From assembly GCA_945897915.1 (NCBI GenBank), contig CAMDGB010000008.1:1-64000 (forward strand): a DNA stretch of 64,000 nt, read 5' to 3'. Position numbers and translations under genes: made by a program. This DNA is from Chryseobacterium gleum (lineage in GTDB: Bacteria; Bacteroidota; Bacteroidia; Flavobacteriales; Flavobacteriaceae). Shown in pieces: positions 34,125 to 42,596 of this stretch. The notes beneath the pieces are model-generated. The model was not told where the DNA came from. It ran no database searches and was given only the letters and a program-made list of their open reading frames with translations. Each line of letters starts with the position of its first letter. Position 1 is the first letter of the stretch.

Positions 34125-34880
34125 TTATATTAAATTTCTAAAGATAATTATTGTTATTGCCGTTAAAAATAATAAACTAATTGAGATTTTATTGATAGTT
34201 ATTTCTGCGTCCAATATCACTATTTTTCTGTATGCTTTAAATGTGCTTAAATAAGTCAGGGGTATAAACAAAGTAGGTAATAAACTATACCAAACTACAA
34301 TAGGCAAATTAAGTAATGATACACAAACAATTAAAAATAAAATTGGAAAAATGAAGAGTTGTTTCTGACACTCTTTTTTATCAAATATATCTGCATTTTT
34401 ATAGTATATAAATTCTTTAGATAAATATTCAAATATTTTTTTGGTAATTATAAATGTAATGATTGCGATTATAATTGAAATAAAAAAGGGCACTTTAAAG
34501 TAACTAAAAACCAGTCCTGTATCACCATTTTTTATAAATGGAGCAATTAACATATAACCCAAAAACATTAAAATATTACTCATACTAAACCATAATAAAA
34601 AAAGTTTCAGCAAAGAAGGTTTTATTAATTTTATTGATATGAATAGAATTATTATTCCAAATATTATTGAGAAAGTTGGCCCCGCCAAAGCAATTAACAT
34701 TAATTGTTTTTCGGATGGTTCTATTAAAGGTTTAACAAAATTATGATGCAGTTCTGGATTTAAATTGAAGTAATCTGCAACTAAATAATGTGCCGATTCG
34801 TGCAAAATAAATGAAATTAAAGAAGTAGAAATAGCAATTAAAACACTATTAATTCCTAAATAATTGTTTTTTAAAGTCAT
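34125..34880 (-). CDS. Membrane metallopeptidase-like protein (HESAH, M50-like)
   Basis: The 251-residue protein has about seven hydrophobic segments. The first contains SLISFILHESAHYLVADYF, with HESAH matching the HExxH zinc motif inside a membrane helix. LALAGPTFSIIFGII follows, resembling the AGP segment of M50/site-2-type peptidases. I did not find a clear third ligand (NxxPxxxLDG). It may therefore be an M50B-like peptidase or an inactive relative. It is a single gene whose terminator and promoter are not obvious. Confidence 0.65.
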   Translation of the reverse strand: MTLKNNYLGINSVLIAISTSLISFILHESAHYLVADYFNLNPELHHNFVKPLIEPSEKQLMLIALAGPTFSIIFGIIILFISIKLIKPSLLKLFLLWFSMSNILMFLGYMLIAPFIKNGDTGLVFSYFKVPFFISIIIAIITFIITKKIFEYLSKEFIYYKNADIFDKKECQKQLFIFPILFLIVCVSLLNLPIVVWYSLLPTLFIPLTYLSTFKAYRKIVILDAEITINKISISLLFLTAITIIIFRNLI

Positions 34881-35056
34881 TTTTTTGTTTTTAAAATTAT
34901 TTATTCTAAATTCTAAATTCTAAAATTTAATTTATTAATTTTTGAGGATTTGTTATCGTTAAAAAAAGCCAATAACTAGTCTATATCTCCAGCTTACGAC
35001 AATTATACTTTCCCAAAGTTAATAAATCATTTCCAATATCCTTTGTAGAATGATTC

Positions 35057-36085
35057 CTACAATTTCTTCTCATCCACATCCTTCAAAAACTGAATTACAC
35101 CTGTGAAATACGTTTCTTGGTCGTCGTATTGTGATAAATGGCTGCCATTTTTACAAAATAAAAACCTTCCGTTTTGTACTTGTTTGGCCATCCATTTCAT
35201 ATGTTCAGGATCCATAGTGTCGTATTTTGCGCCTATGGTTAAGGTGGGTACGGTCAATTCTTTCAATCGTTTGGACACATCCCAATTTTTAATATAGGCG
35301 TCACCTGTTATACCAAATTCGCTGTACCCTTGCATAGAAATATACACCTCAGAATTAATGTGTTCAAAACTTCTGATAATGGATTCTGGCCATTCTTTTT
35401 GCGGTTTTCTTAAAATGTGTTGGGTGTAATAATGTTCAAAAAGTAATTCGGTATATCTTGGATTGGTAAAATCGTTGTTTTTTTCTAATTGCATAATTTC
35501 TTGGTACACTTCCTTTTTCAATTGCGGACCTAAAACTTCTTGTGCATATTTATTATACGATGGAATACTAGAAACCATATTAGAAATAATCAATCCTTTT
35601 AAATTTTTCTGATATTTCAAGGCATAATCCATAGCTAATATGCCACCCCAAGATTGTCCTAAAATGTAAAAATTATCTTTGTTTAAACCAAGTGCTATTC
35701 GTACTTGTTCCACTTCTTCTACAAAGCGTTCATTCGTCCAAAGCGATTTGTCTTTTGGCTGGTCTGAATAATACGAACCCAATTGGTCGTAGTAAATAAA
35801 TTCGATGCCTTCTTTTGGAAAATAGCCTTCAAAAGATTCGTATAATTCGTGCGTTAAACCAGGTCCGCCGTGTAAAAGCAATACTTTTATTTTCGGGTTG
35901 TTGCCAAATCGTTTTGTCCAAACTTTGAAAGTACCTTTAGGTGTTTTTATAGGAATCATTTTTATTCCACCAGAGTATTGGTCTTCTTTTGAGTCAAAAG
36001 AATGGTAGCTTTGTAACGAAAAATCTTCGCTCTTTTTACAAGAAAAAAAAGCGAAGACTAACGAAATGAAGAATATTTTTTTCAT
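35057..36085 (-). CDS. Proline iminopeptidase-family lipoprotein (alpha/beta hydrolase)
   Basis: The 342-residue protein has a lipobox (ISLVFAFFSCKK) and an alpha/beta hydrolase domain. LLLHGGPGLTHELYES is the HGGPG oxyanion motif of prolyl aminopeptidases. FYILGQSWGGILAMDYAL holds the nucleophile Ser in GQSWGG, GAKYDTMDPEH gives the Asp, and NGSHLSQYDD the His. It removes N-terminal Pro, or possibly other residues, from peptides in the periplasm or outside the cell. It lies 1 nt beyond the acyl-CoA ligase stop and shares that transcript. Confidence 0.9.
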   Translation of the reverse strand: MKKIFFISLVFAFFSCKKSEDFSLQSYHSFDSKEDQYSGGIKMIPIKTPKGTFKVWTKRFGNNPKIKVLLLHGGPGLTHELYESFEGYFPKEGIEFIYYDQLGSYYSDQPKDKSLWTNERFVEEVEQVRIALGLNKDNFYILGQSWGGILAMDYALKYQKNLKGLIISNMVSSIPSYNKYAQEVLGPQLKKEVYQEIMQLEKNNDFTNPRYTELLFEHYYTQHILRKPQKEWPESIIRSFEHINSEVYISMQGYSEFGITGDAYIKNWDVSKRLKELTVPTLTIGAKYDTMDPEHMKWMAKQVQNGRFLFCKNGSHLSQYDDQETYFTGVIQFLKDVDEKKL

Positions 36086-36086
36086 T

Positions 36087-37862
36087 TTAGGATTGGTAAA
36101 TTTTATCGTAAAGGGTTTGGTATTTTTCTTTGATAATTTTACGTTTTAATTTCATGGTTGGCGTTAAATGCCCTGCGTCAATTGACCATAAATCGGGTGT
36201 TAATTCAAAACGTTTTACTTGTTCCCAACTTCCGAATTTTTTGTTGGCTTCGTCAATATCTTCTTGGATACGTGCAATGACTTTTGCATTGTTGCAAAGG
36301 TCTTCATTAGAATTTCCTAGATCAATTTGGTGTCTTATTGCCCATTCTTTAACAAAATCAAACGCCGGTTGAATTAATGCAGCAGGCATTTTTTCACCAT
36401 CACCAATAACCATAATTTGCTCAATAAAACGAGATTGTTTGAATGAATTTTCTAAAACTTGCGGCGCAACATATTTACCACCAGACGTTTTAAACATTTC
36501 TTTTTTACGATCTGTAATTTTTAAGAAACCATCAGCATCAATTTCACCAATGTCGCCCGTATGGAAATAACCATTTTTAATTACTTCTGCGGTTTGTGCT
36601 TCATCTTTATAATAACCCATCATTACGTTTGGTCCTTTACAAAGAATTTCGCCATCTGCTGCAATTTTAACTTCTACGTTTTCAATTACTCTACCAACAG
36701 TTCCAATTCTGAATCCGCCATTTCGCATATCGTTTACTGAAATTACTGGAGACGTTTCAGTTAATCCGTATCCTTCCATTACTGGAATTCCAGCGGCTGT
36801 AAATACTTTTGTTAAACGCGTTTGTAATGCCGCACTACCAGAAACCAACATTTCCAATTCGCCACCTAAACCTTCTTGCCATTTAGAGAAAATTAATTTT
36901 CTGGCAATTCCCAATTTAAAATTATAAAAAGCACCATTTGCATTATATGGTTTGTAATCCATACCTAAATCTAGTGCCCAAAAGAATAATCGCTTTTTAA
37001 TTCCTGTTAAATCTGCTCCTTTTGCGTAAATTTTATCGTATACTTTTTCTAAAAGTCTTGGTACAACTGACATAACATGCGGATGTACTTCTTTTAAATT
37101 ATCGGATATTTTTTCAATACTTTCAGCAAAATAAATGGATATTCCACCATATTGGTACAAATACGTTAACATTCTTTCGAAAATATGGCAAATAGGTAAG
37201 AAGCTCAAAGCACGCGTACTTCCTTTTCTTAATGGCATTCTTTTGTCAGAATTTAAAACATCAGAAACGATATTATCATGAGAAAGCATTACACCTTTTG
37301 GACGGCCTGTAGTTCCAGAAGTATAAATTATAGTTGCCAAATCAGAAGGTAAAACTTCACTTTTACGAACTTCTACATCGTTTTGAGTTGAAGTATCGGA
37401 ACCCATTTCTAAAAGTTCGCTCCATTTTTTACAACCAGAAATTTCGTTAAACGAATAAATATCTTTCAATAAAGGAATATTGGCCTGAACTGCTTTTAAT
37501 TTATCGTACACTTCTTGGTCTGATACGAAACAGTATTTTGCTTCAGAATGATTTAAAATATATTCATAATCTTCAGCTGAGATAGTTGGATACATTGGAA
37601 CGTTTTGTGCTCCAGTTTGCAGAATCCCAATATCTGAAATATGCCATTCCGTTCTATTATTTGATGAAATGATAGCTATTTTATCATTTTTTTCTACTCC
37701 AATATTTAATAAAGCTCTCGATAAAGCATTGGCTTTATTTAAATAATCTTGAGTTGAAGTTTTAATCCATTCATTACCGTATTTGGTTACCAAAGCATCT
37801 GGTAAGTTGTAATTTTCTAACTGATAATAAGGGAAATCAAAAAGTCGGGTTACATTTTTCAT
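36087..37862 (-). CDS. Long-chain acyl-CoA synthetase (AMP-forming)
   Basis: The 591-residue protein has the ATP-binding signature TIIYTSGTTGRPKGVMLSHDN (about 176-196), PVMEGYGLTETSPV as the A5 motif, and YFHTGDIGEIDADGFLKITDRKKEMFKTSGGKY as A7-A8, with the hinge and Lys-rich C-terminal lobe. This matches bacterial FadD15-like long-chain fatty acid ligases. It activates fatty acids to acyl-CoA for lipid synthesis or degradation. It is the first gene of a two-gene unit with the aminopeptidase lipoprotein. Confidence 0.94.
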   Translation of the reverse strand: MKNVTRLFDFPYYQLENYNLPDALVTKYGNEWIKTSTQDYLNKANALSRALLNIGVEKNDKIAIISSNNRTEWHISDIGILQTGAQNVPMYPTISAEDYEYILNHSEAKYCFVSDQEVYDKLKAVQANIPLLKDIYSFNEISGCKKWSELLEMGSDTSTQNDVEVRKSEVLPSDLATIIYTSGTTGRPKGVMLSHDNIVSDVLNSDKRMPLRKGSTRALSFLPICHIFERMLTYLYQYGGISIYFAESIEKISDNLKEVHPHVMSVVPRLLEKVYDKIYAKGADLTGIKKRLFFWALDLGMDYKPYNANGAFYNFKLGIARKLIFSKWQEGLGGELEMLVSGSAALQTRLTKVFTAAGIPVMEGYGLTETSPVISVNDMRNGGFRIGTVGRVIENVEVKIAADGEILCKGPNVMMGYYKDEAQTAEVIKNGYFHTGDIGEIDADGFLKITDRKKEMFKTSGGKYVAPQVLENSFKQSRFIEQIMVIGDGEKMPAALIQPAFDFVKEWAIRHQIDLGNSNEDLCNNAKVIARIQEDIDEANKKFGSWEQVKRFELTPDLWSIDAGHLTPTMKLKRKIIKEKYQTLYDKIYQS

Positions 37863-37941
37863 ATGAAATAGTTTTTAAACTGCAATTTATAAAAAAATTG
37901 TAACTTTATAAAAAAATTAACCGAAAAACTTTGAATAGTAT

Positions 37942-37949
37942 TAATTTTG
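37942..37949 (+). promoter_or_regulatory. -7 box for the CX5R phosphatase gene
   Basis: TAATTTTG matches TAnnTTTG and lies about 71 nt upstream of the ATG at 38021. Confidence 0.35.
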
Positions 37950-38020
37950 CAACAATATTACTTTAATTTAATTATTGATAAATGGGGTTTTTAAGTAAAA
38001 AGTGATTTAACTATAGAAAA

Positions 38021-38593
38021 ATGAAAAAGAAAATATTAGTTTCAGTTATAGTAATTGCTGCACTTTTTTGGGCAAAGAGTTATTTTTACGATTATAAAAT
38101 AAACCATAATTTTAAAGTAATTTCCGAAGGAAAAGTATATAAAAGTGGCGTGATTCCACCAGAAGATATTGCTGATTTTGTAAAAGAACACCATATTAAA
38201 AGTATTATCGATTTGCGTTTTCCAGGAACGGGTGACGATGTTAATAATCCAGAAATACCAGTTGAACTTACTACAGAAAAAGAAGCAGCTGCTAAAATTA
38301 AGGGATTGAATTATTTCAATTTAGGTTCAGATCAAGTGCCAAAACCTGAAAATTTAGAAGTTTTTTTTAAAGTTATGGACAACAAAGTCAATTATCCAGT
38401 GTTAATTCATTGCTTTCACGGCGTGGGTCGTGCAGAAATGTATTCCGCCATTTATCGCATAGAATATGAAAATTGGGACAGAGATGAAGCGAGAAAAGAA
38501 ACTCGTTTTCTAACCAAATTTAGTTCTTTCGATTTAGGAAAACCAAAAGGCGATTTTTTGCATAGTTATGTGAAAAGGGGAGATAGAAAATAG
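38021..38593 (+). CDS. Membrane-anchored dual-specificity phosphatase-like protein
   Basis: The 190-residue protein has an N-terminal membrane anchor (KILVSVIVIAALFWAKSYF). A domain follows with GKVYKSGVIPPEDIADFVKEHHIKSIIDLR, the usual start of DSP/PTP-like phosphatases. VLIHCFHGVGRAEMYSAIYR (about residues 127-146) is the HC(X)5R active site. The domain faces the periplasm if the anchor is an uncleaved signal. The substrate could be phosphoprotein or phospholipid (compare PTPMT-like enzymes); not decidable. Confidence 0.82.
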   Translation: MKKKILVSVIVIAALFWAKSYFYDYKINHNFKVISEGKVYKSGVIPPEDIADFVKEHHIKSIIDLRFPGTGDDVNNPEIPVELTTEKEAAAKIKGLNYFNLGSDQVPKPENLEVFFKVMDNKVNYPVLIHCFHGVGRAEMYSAIYRIEYENWDRDEARKETRFLTKFSSFDLGKPKGDFLHSYVKRGDRK

Positions 38594-38612
38594 AAAATAG
38601 AATATAGACAGC

Positions 38613-38639
38613 AGACTCTGAAACAAGTTCAGATTGACA
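38613..38639 (-). repeat. Dispersed palindromic repeat copy 2
   Basis: On the minus strand TGTCAATCTGAACTTGTTTC then AGAGTCT, matching the element at 34021-34047 with few differences. It lies between the phosphatase gene and tpiA, followed by AATCTGTTTTATCCGTGAAA-type text that runs into the tpiA 3' end. Confidence 0.6.
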
Positions 38640-38660
38640 GTTGAACATATAAAATCTTTT

Positions 38661-39461
38661 TTAATCTGTTTTATCCGTGAAATCTGCGTACCTATTATTA
38701 GAAAAATTAAAAAAAAAACCAGAAATAATTCCGAAGAAATCGTTAGCGTTTAATGCCGCTCCACCGATTAATCCGCCATCTACATCCGGTTTAGAAAAAA
38801 TTTCTTTAGCATTGTCTGGTTTTACACTTCCACCGTAAAGAATGGAAACGTTTTCTGCAATTACACTTCCAAATACTTTATCTACTAAATTTCTAATAAA
38901 TAAATGCATTTCTTGTGCTTGTTCAGGGGATGCGGTTTCGCCAGTTCCAATTGCCCAAACTGGTTCGTAAGCCAATACAATATTCTTCCAGTTTTCTTTT
39001 GCAATATGAAACAAACCATCACGTAATTGGTATTCCACAACATTAAAATGATTGTCGCTTTGTCTGTCTTTTAATTCTTCGCCAAAGCAAAAAATAACGG
39101 TCATGTCATGTGCCAATGCGGTATCTACTTTGTTACCTAATAAGGCATCATTTTCATGAAAATAAGCTCTTCTTTCACTGTGACCTATAATAACAGTAGA
39201 TACGCCAATACTTGTTAACATTGATGCTGAAACTTCACCTGTGTAAGCACCACCTTCTGCTTGATGCATATTTTGCGCCGCGATTTTAATATTAGAACCG
39301 GCAACTAATTCAATGGCTTTTGCTAAATAAGGAAATGGCGTAGCTAAAATAATTTCAGCAGAATTGTTTGGTTTATTGTTTTTAATTTCATTGATTAATT
39401 CAATGGCTTGCGGCAAGGTTTTGTTCATTTTCCAGTTACCGGCTACGATGTTTTTTCTCAT
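38661..39461 (-). CDS. tpiA: Triosephosphate isomerase, with an abnormal C-terminal extension
   Basis: The 266-residue protein has N-terminal GNWKMN, the catalytic His in IIGHSERRAYF and the catalytic Glu in VLAYEPVWAIGTG. ILYGGSVKPDNA and DGGLIGGAAL form the phosphate site. It interconverts DHAP and glyceraldehyde-3-phosphate. TIM normally ends near residue 250. Here ISGFFF is followed by about 17 residues (NFSNNRYADFTDKTD) encoded by what looks like intergenic repeat text. The switch is at a T10 run on the coding strand; one more T would give TAA right after GFFF. It is the last gene of a DUF1599 / BT_3928-like / TlpA-like / tpiA cluster. Confidence 0.95.
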   Translation of the reverse strand: MRKNIVAGNWKMNKTLPQAIELINEIKNNKPNNSAEIILATPFPYLAKAIELVAGSNIKIAAQNMHQAEGGAYTGEVSASMLTSIGVSTVIIGHSERRAYFHENDALLGNKVDTALAHDMTVIFCFGEELKDRQSDNHFNVVEYQLRDGLFHIAKENWKNIVLAYEPVWAIGTGETASPEQAQEMHLFIRNLVDKVFGSVIAENVSILYGGSVKPDNAKEIFSKPDVDGGLIGGAALNANDFFGIISGFFFNFSNNRYADFTDKTD

Positions 39462-39477
39462 AATACAATTGAAATTG

Positions 39478-39969
39478 TTATTTAATGGTTTCTATACTTT
39501 CTATGATTTTATCAAAATCTTTTTCGATGGCGCGGAATAAAACAATTTTTCCTTCTTTATTAATTACAATAAAACGAGGAATCCAATCCAATTTAATTGA
39601 AGTTCCAAATTCGCCTTTCATTCCGTCTGGAATTAAAAAATTATCACCAGAAACCTCGAATTTTTCAATTCCGCTTTTCCAAGCTTCAAAATTTTTATCA
39701 CAAGATAAATTTATAAAAGCAACTTCTTTATATTTTTCTTTTAAATCCTTCACTTGAGGCATACTTTTAATACAATCAGAACACCAAGATGCCCAAACTT
39801 CGATTACCACAGTTTTACCTTGATTTTGCTTTAAAATTTCTTCAAAAGAAATGCCTTGATTTTCGATATTGATTAATTTTGCAGTTAAACTTTCTTTTGA
39901 AAATTCAGTTTGTGCTTGGCAAGAAGTTAAACCAAGTCCTAATGCTAATGTTGCAATGATTTTTTTCAT
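39478..39969 (-). CDS. TlpA-like thioredoxin-fold lipoprotein
   Basis: The 163-residue protein has a lipoprotein signal (IATLALGLGLTSCQAQ) and a thioredoxin domain with VVIEVWASWCSDCIKSMPQV, CxxC being Cys-Ser-Asp-Cys. LDWIPRFIVINKEGKIV carries the cis-Pro region. It is predicted to act as a thiol-disulfide oxidoreductase in the periplasm. It lies 25 nt downstream of the DoxX/thioredoxin gene and 16 nt upstream of tpiA. The two thioredoxin-fold proteins may work together in envelope redox reactions. Confidence 0.88.
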   Translation of the reverse strand: MKKIIATLALGLGLTSCQAQTEFSKESLTAKLINIENQGISFEEILKQNQGKTVVIEVWASWCSDCIKSMPQVKDLKEKYKEVAFINLSCDKNFEAWKSGIEKFEVSGDNFLIPDGMKGEFGTSIKLDWIPRFIVINKEGKIVLFRAIEKDFDKIIESIETIK

Positions 39970-39994
39970 GAATATGATAGTTAAAGATGGAATT

Positions 39995-41047
39995 TTATTT
40001 TTTGTAAATTACTTTTTCTAATGCTTTACTGTTAAATGCTTTTTCGGTAATTCCATCAAAATATTTAATCACGTTTCCGTTGTGTAAATATACTACGCCA
40101 GGCGTGTCTTTTCCAGTACCTAATTTTGTCCAAAACGGAATAATGTCTATCACTTTATATGGAAATTGTTTTCCTGCATATTTAAAGAAATCTGGAATTT
40201 TTTCTGCTTCTTCATCCATAAAAACAATTTGTACTTCTGGAAAATCTTTGTGTTTTTTTTGTAAAGCGTTTAGGTCTTTTGCAGCATCACGGCAATGTTC
40301 GCAACCTGGAACGAAGAAACATAATATTTTTTGACCATTATCGATATCAGCATATAAATCGGAATAGCCAGAGACCGCTTGTTTTGGACCCACTTCTTTT
40401 TTAATTGCTTCAACCACTTTTTCTGTTTTTATTTTAGTTGAATCTATGACTTTAATTTCCTCTTTTTTTACTGAATCGGTTAATTTTGAAATTGTATCAG
40501 TTGAAATATTGCTGTTTGAAATTGATGTTGTACTCGCTTTCATTGGTGCCAACATAAATAATCCCAAAATACAACCTAAAGTTACAGAAGTTAAAATCCA
40601 AAAGTTTGATTTTTTATCTTTTTCTAAAAGTTTCCAAAGAAAAATTAATAATCCAACTGCGATGATATTTTTAATGATGGCTTCAATTGGTGTCATCGGA
40701 ATTAATTCGCCAAAACAACCACAATTTCCTGAATTACCGCCACTTAAAAAGGTGATATAACTCAAATGAATGATAAAAACACTCAATAAACCTACTGTTG
40801 CAGGAATAGTAATGCGCTTTAAGAAATGATTGTTAAGTAATAAAAATCCAAGCGCAAATTCGATTCCAATTAAAATCCTTGAAAAATAGGGTGCAAGTGA
40901 TTCCGAAAATCCTAAAGTATATAATTGTTTGACTTCAAAAGTAGAAATCGCAAAATAAGGCGACGGATATAATTTAGCTATAGCTGAAACTATAAAAAGT
41001 AGCGCAACTACAATTCTGATAATCCAAGATATATTTTTTTTGTTCAT
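39995..41047 (-). CDS. BT_3928-like membrane protein: DoxX/MauE domain plus thioredoxin-like domain
   Basis: I choose the ATG at 41047 (350 residues), because the upstream ATG at 41065 lies inside a TATATTTG promoter box. The N-terminal half has four membrane helices of the DoxX/MauE type (IVVALLFIVSAIAKLYPSPY; SGGNSGNCGCFGELIPMTPIEAI). A further helix and a C-terminal periplasmic thioredoxin-like domain follow, with CFFVPGCEHCRDAAKDLNAL (CxxC). This is the architecture of the Bacteroidota BT_3928 family, presumably passing electrons across the membrane to periplasmic thiols. It lies directly upstream of the TlpA-like gene. Confidence 0.88.
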   Translation of the reverse strand: MNKKNISWIIRIVVALLFIVSAIAKLYPSPYFAISTFEVKQLYTLGFSESLAPYFSRILIGIEFALGFLLLNNHFLKRITIPATVGLLSVFIIHLSYITFLSGGNSGNCGCFGELIPMTPIEAIIKNIIAVGLLIFLWKLLEKDKKSNFWILTSVTLGCILGLFMLAPMKASTTSISNSNISTDTISKLTDSVKKEEIKVIDSTKIKTEKVVEAIKKEVGPKQAVSGYSDLYADIDNGQKILCFFVPGCEHCRDAAKDLNALQKKHKDFPEVQIVFMDEEAEKIPDFFKYAGKQFPYKVIDIIPFWTKLGTGKDTPGVVYLHNGNVIKYFDGITEKAFNSKALEKVIYKK

Positions 41048-41062
41048 TTTAATGTGTTTTAA

Positions 41063-41070
41063 CAAATATA
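41063..41070 (-). promoter_or_regulatory. -7 box that decides the BT_3928-like start
   Basis: The minus strand reads TATATTTG, overlapping the ATG at 41065. Transcription from here would begin near 41059, leaving 41047 as the first usable ATG. Confidence 0.5.
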
Positions 41071-41104
41071 AATAGGCTTTTTGGTAGATTTTGTTAATGA
41101 GATG

Positions 41105-41647
41105 TTATTGAAATTTTCCCATCAAAATTAAAGCAAAAACCGAATAATTAATCATGTCTTGATAATTGGCATCAATACCTTCAGAAACCAAAGTTTTTCC
41201 TTCGTTGTCTTCAATTTGTTTCACACGCAATAACTTCTGAATAATCAAATCTGTGAGGGAATTTACACGCATATCGCGCCAAGCTTCCCCATAATCGTGA
41301 TTTTTATCTTCCATTAATTCTTTGGTAATTTCAATTTTATGATTGAATAATTTTATGGCTTCATTTGCCGATAAATCTGGTTGAGAAGCAATTCCTTTAT
41401 CCATTTGAATTAATGCCATTATACAATAATTGATAATTCCAATAAATTCTGACGTTTCGTCTTCATCTACTTTTCTAACGACGTTTTCTTGTAAACTTCT
41501 TATGCGTTGTGCTTTAATAAATATTTGATCGGTTAATGAAGGCAAACGCAAAACACGCCAAGCTGTACCATAATCGTGCGCTTTTTTTGTAAATAATTCT
41601 CTGCAAACTGCTATAACTTTGTCGTATTCTTGTGAGGTATTGCTCAT
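41105..41647 (-). CDS. DUF1599 domain protein
   Basis: The 180-residue protein is an internal duplication. KKAHDYGTAWRVLRLPSLTDQIFIKAQRIRSL (about 16-47) and KNHDYGEAWRDMRVNSLTDLIIQKLLRVKQI (about 114-144) align closely, which is the hallmark of DUF1599. The fold resembles nucleotide pyrophosphohydrolases (MazG/thymidylate-type), but the role is unknown. It lies divergent from folP with facing promoter boxes, and upstream of the BT_3928-like gene. Confidence 0.88.
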   Translation of the reverse strand: MSNTSQEYDKVIAVCRELFTKKAHDYGTAWRVLRLPSLTDQIFIKAQRIRSLQENVVRKVDEDETSEFIGIINYCIMALIQMDKGIASQPDLSANEAIKLFNHKIEITKELMEDKNHDYGEAWRDMRVNSLTDLIIQKLLRVKQIEDNEGKTLVSEGIDANYQDMINYSVFALILMGKFQ

Positions 41648-41655
41648 TATTATTT

Positions 41656-41663
41656 TATATTTG
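41656..41663 (+). promoter_or_regulatory. -7 box for folP
   Basis: TATATTTG, with a TTG 23 nt upstream (41630-41632). Transcript start near 41667, 28 nt before the folP ATG. Confidence 0.5.
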
Positions 41664-41673
41664 TATCAAAGTT

Positions 41674-41701
41674 CAAATATAAGTAAAAAATACGATGTCA
41701 A
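41674..41701 (-). promoter_or_regulatory. Promoter for the DUF1599 gene
   Basis: On the minus strand TTG (41701-41699), 17 nt, TATATTTG (41681-41674). It faces the folP box 10 nt away, so the two promoters overlap and probably exclude each other. Confidence 0.5.
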
Positions 41702-42522
41702 CAATAAACTGTAAAGGAACACTCATCAATTTATCAACACCCAAAGTAATGGGGATTGTTAATGTGACCCCAGATTCATTTTTTGATGGTGGAAAACTTA
41801 CAAATTCAAATGAAATTGTACTTCAAGTAGAAAAAATGTTGCGTGATGGCGCTACTTTTATTGATTTGGGTGGCTATTCTAGTAAACCTGGCGCCGATTT
41901 TGTTTCTGAAGCTGAAGAACTAAATAGAGTAGTACCAATTGTAAAAGTATTAGTGGAGAAATTCCCAGGTATTTTACTTTCCATTGATACTTTTAGAAGT
42001 GAAGTTGCCAAACAAGCTATTGAAAATGGTGCGGCTTTAATTAATGACATTTCTGCAGGTTTGTTAGATGAAAACATGTTGGAAACGGTGGCGAAATTGC
42101 AAGTTCCTTACATTATGATGCACATGAAAGGCACACCAAAAACGATGCAAAGCTTTGCCAAATATGACGATTTACTAAAAGAAATGAATTTTTATTTTTC
42201 TGAACGAATTGCGAAAGCGAGAAGTTTTGGTTTAAATGATATTATTATCGATTCTGGCTTTGGATTTGCCAAAACTATGGAACAGAATTACGAATTACTT
42301 CAAAATTTAGAACTACTTCAATTTCACGATTTACCTATTTTAGCAGGAATTTCAAGAAAATCCATGATCTATAAAGCATTAGAAACTTCGCCAGAAAATG
42401 CCTTAAACGGAACCACATTTTTACACGCTTTCTGTTTGCAAAAAGGCGCCAATATTTTAAGAGTTCATGATGTAAAAGAAGCGGTGGAATGCGTTTCTTT
42501 AATTAGACAATTAGATAATTGA
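41695..42522 (+). CDS. folP: Dihydropteroate synthase
   Basis: The 275-residue protein contains VMGIVNVTPDSFFDGGK (pterin-binding strand), FIDLGGYSSKPGA and INDISAGLLDENML. IMMHMKGTPKTMQ and ILAGISRKSMI follow; the SRK segment binds pABA and phosphate. It joins dihydropterin pyrophosphate and p-aminobenzoate in folate synthesis and is the sulfonamide target. The gene is preceded by TATATTTG and lies 74 nt before rlmH. Confidence 0.96.
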   Translation: MSTINCKGTLINLSTPKVMGIVNVTPDSFFDGGKLTNSNEIVLQVEKMLRDGATFIDLGGYSSKPGADFVSEAEELNRVVPIVKVLVEKFPGILLSIDTFRSEVAKQAIENGAALINDISAGLLDENMLETVAKLQVPYIMMHMKGTPKTMQSFAKYDDLLKEMNFYFSERIAKARSFGLNDIIIDSGFGFAKTMEQNYELLQNLELLQFHDLPILAGISRKSMIYKALETSPENALNGTTFLHAFCLQKGANILRVHDVKEAVECVSLIRQLDN

Positions 42523-42596
42523 TTGTATTCTAAAAAAAATATTCTATAAAAACTAACACATGGTAACTATTTTCTTTGTGTTTAAATAATCTCAAA

